Shown here: positions 5,107 to 6,586 of the stretch, piece after piece | Layout: every line of letters starts with the position of its first letter | Position numbering within the stretch: position 1 is the first letter of the stretch | Assembly: GCA_002477905.1 (NCBI GenBank) | Contig: DLLB01000012.1 | Span: 7,773 to 14,358 of the forward strand | Origin: Clostridiales bacterium UBA7573 | GTDB lineage: Bacteria > Bacillota > Clostridia > Oscillospirales > CAG-272 | Direction of reading: 5' to 3' | Length of the DNA: 6,586 nt | Notes under the pieces: model-generated | Database searches by the model: none | What the model was told of the DNA's origin: nothing | The model's input: the letters and a program-made list of their open reading frames with translations, nothing else | Translations under genes and position numbers: made by a program

Positions 5107-6492
5107 TTACGCGGAGCCGCTTCCGCCTTCGTTTTGTAAAGTCGGCGGTTCTCCCCCGCCGCCAGCGAGTTTGACGATCTGATACCAAGTGGCAGAGCCG
5201 ACAATGCCGTCTGCGATTTCGCCGCTTAAGATCTGCGCCTGAATGACGGCTTCAAAGGTCTGCGGATCAAACACGCCGCTCACCTGTACTTCGGGAATGG
5301 AAGGATTTCGTTCTGCCGCCCGATTCAGTAATTCCTGCAATTTGCGGACATCGTCTCCTTCAATTCCTTCGGTCAATACTCTGCCCGGATAAATTTCATT
5401 GCGTAAAGTCTGCGCATCTTCCGGCAGACTTTCTAAAATATCGGCATAGATCTGTACGATCTGGCGCCAGGTGGCACGATCCAATTCTCCTGTGACGGGT
5501 AAACCGTATTTCTCCTGAATTGCCCGGATGGTGGCTTCCATGGCTTCATCAAATACGCCGGTAATGTAGGTGTAGGGAATATCATCGTCAAAATAGGAGA
5601 TGATGGCGAGATAGTATTGCAAATTTCGCACCTGATTGCCGCTGGAGCCGAGAGATTGCTCAAAATACAGTGGTTCCAGTTCTTCCGGCGTAATTCCTTC
5701 TGCAATCAGTTCTGCCAATCTGCGGACTGCGTTATAGATGCTACGAATGCGATACCAGGTGGCTCGCCCGACGATCCCATCCACGACGAGATCGAAAATT
5801 TCCTGAAATGCCCGTACCGCCGATTCGGTCTGCACGCCGAATACCCCGTTTTCCTGGGGAATGGTAGGGATGGCAGGATAGTTTTGCGCGATACGGTTGA
5901 GCTGTGCCTGAATCTCCCGCACATCCTCTCCAATATCCCCCAACCGAAGCGGCGTTCCCGGATAAGAGGAGATTGGATCGCCGCCGATGGGGGCATTGAA
6001 TACGATGGCGATATCGTCTCCATAGTAGCGTTGCAGGATTTCATAGGGCGTAAGCCCTTGATCGGCAAGTGTGACGGTTCCCCATTGCGACAGCCCTTCA
6101 CAGGTAGTGGTGGTTCCGTTGCAATAAAGTGCATAAAGCGGCTGTACAAATCCCTGCCGCACAATATAGTCGTTGAAAATATCGTCTACGATTTCGGAAA
6201 TGTTGCCGAAGATCTCCCGCCCCGGGACAAAGCTCTGATCGTAAGCGGTATTGTTGGTGATGTCAAATTCATAGCCTTGCGAACGGTAGAACTCTGTGTA
6301 GAGGCGATTCAGCGTTACGGAATTGATGGCAAGGATATTCGCACGCAGCGCCGCTTCCGGCCAGGTAGGGTAAATTTCGCTGGACGCGACATTTTTGATA
6401 TAATCAATGTATTCGACTCTGACATCGTTTGCCGCCTGATCCGGTGCACCGAGATGTACCACGATATATTCGGGGATGACCGGTGATTGCAT
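5107..6492 (-). CDS. SleC-like SpoIID-domain protein with three peptidoglycan-binding repeats
   Basis: The 461-residue product is probably a spore cortex or cell-wall lytic transglycosylase. Residues 7-168 resemble the SpoIID-type catalytic domain of clostridial SleC: IPEYIVVHLG, then YIKNVASSEIYPTWPEAALRAN (31-52), TAYDQSF (82-88), and CNGTTTTCEGLSQWG (124-138). The domain ends with YEILQRYYGDDI. E39 aligns with the catalytic Glu of SpoIID enzymes. C124 and C131 lie near where zinc-binding cysteines occur in that family. Three PG_binding_1 repeats follow at about 183-252, 281-350 and 372-442, each ending in a TW-containing helix (TWYRI, TWRQI, TWYQI). A Gly/Ser-rich tail closes the chain. 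SleC itself, as I recall it, has one such repeat. There is no signal peptide, as in SleC. AGGAGG (6504-6509 on the plus strand) lies 11 bases before the ATG. The SleC pre-pro region is missing here and may be the preceding frame. Domain recognition is firm; the role in germination is inferred. Confidence 0.87.
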   Translation of the reverse strand: MQSPVIPEYIVVHLGAPDQAANDVRVEYIDYIKNVASSEIYPTWPEAALRANILAINSVTLNRLYTEFYRSQGYEFDITNNTAYDQSFVPGREIFGNISEIVDDIFNDYIVRQGFVQPLYALYCNGTTTTCEGLSQWGTVTLADQGLTPYEILQRYYGDDIAIVFNAPIGGDPISSYPGTPLRLGDIGEDVREIQAQLNRIAQNYPAIPTIPQENGVFGVQTESAVRAFQEIFDLVVDGIVGRATWYRIRSIYNAVRRLAELIAEGITPEELEPLYFEQSLGSSGNQVRNLQYYLAIISYFDDDIPYTYITGVFDEAMEATIRAIQEKYGLPVTGELDRATWRQIVQIYADILESLPEDAQTLRNEIYPGRVLTEGIEGDDVRKLQELLNRAAERNPSIPEVQVSGVFDPQTFEAVIQAQILSGEIADGIVGSATWYQIVKLAGGGGEPPTLQNEGGSGSA

Positions 6493-6498
6493 AAGCGC

Positions 6499-6586
6499 TT
6501 ATTCCTCCTGTCCTTCTTCGGTTTCTTCCTCCACTTTGCGGATCAAGGGAAGCATCTCGATCGGTTGAATCGCTTTGATGTTTTCA
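6499..6586 (-). CDS. C-terminal end of an upstream gene, possible SleC pre-peptide-like protein (partial)
   Basis: Read on the minus strand from 6585, a frame of 28 codons runs to TAA at 6501-6499 and continues beyond the window edge. It reads ENIKAIQPIEMLPLIRK and then an acidic tail, VEEETEEGQEE. The NIKAIQPIEMLPL stretch recalls the end of the SleC pre-peptide domain, where a similar segment closes a beta-sandwich region; this comparison is from memory. The acidic tail codons CAG GAG GAA supply the AGGAGG used by the next gene. Only six bases separate the stop from that ATG, so the two are almost certainly translated together. Too little is present to be sure of the family. Confidence 0.6.
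   Translation of the reverse strand, partial: ENIKAIQPIEMLPLIRKVEEETEEGQEE

Noticed and set aside
5617..6486. Long plus-strand open frame opposite the SleC-like gene
   Set aside because: Its translation resembles no family, while the opposite strand encodes well-conserved SpoIID and peptidoglycan-binding motifs.

Overview
The window looks like a chromosomal segment of a spore-forming member of the class Clostridia, probably near the Oscillospiraceae. The basis is the clostridial style of the L13 and S9 proteins, the strong AGGAGG-type ribosome binding sites, the TTGACA/TATAAT promoters, the mid-range base composition, and a protein related to the clostridial spore cortex-lytic enzyme SleC. 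This placement comes from recognised sequence patterns, not from a database search.

Layout. Bases 1-116 hold a long hairpin and the ribosome binding site of a lipoprotein gene (117-1277, +). The lipoprotein has a Thr/Pro-rich tether and a GLUG-like beta-helical domain. Bases 1278-1542 contain no gene but are rich in stem-loops and end in an intrinsic terminator only 16 bases before a Nudix hydrolase gene (nudF-like, 1543-2088, +). A consensus extended -10 promoter with an A/T-rich upstream tract then drives the ribosomal operon rplM-rpsI (2270-3118, +). The operon ends at a strong terminator. A second, bidirectional terminator separates it from a converging gene.

That converging gene encodes a family 16 glycoside hydrolase without a signal peptide (3248-4147, -). 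It is divergent from an AraC-family regulator gene (4281-5084, +). The 133-base region between them holds a perfect inverted repeat whose two arms contain back-to-back -10 boxes, one for each gene. It also holds two direct repeats of AAAATCCGC exactly 21 bases apart, just upstream of the hydrolase -35 region. The simplest reading is a local carbohydrate-use switch in which the AraC-type protein controls the hydrolase and possibly itself.

The right end (5107-6585, -) carries a SleC-like SpoIID domain followed by three peptidoglycan-binding repeats. The tail of an upstream reading frame lies just before it, in the same frame, separated by one TAA and two codons. That tail resembles the end of the SleC pre-peptide region, so the classical single-chain pre-pro enzyme may be encoded here as two coupled genes.

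Most of the window is ordinary core genome. The points most worth attention are the split SleC-like locus, the compact divergent promoter/operator, and the structured leader before nudF. No mobile element, CRISPR array, tRNA or rRNA was seen.
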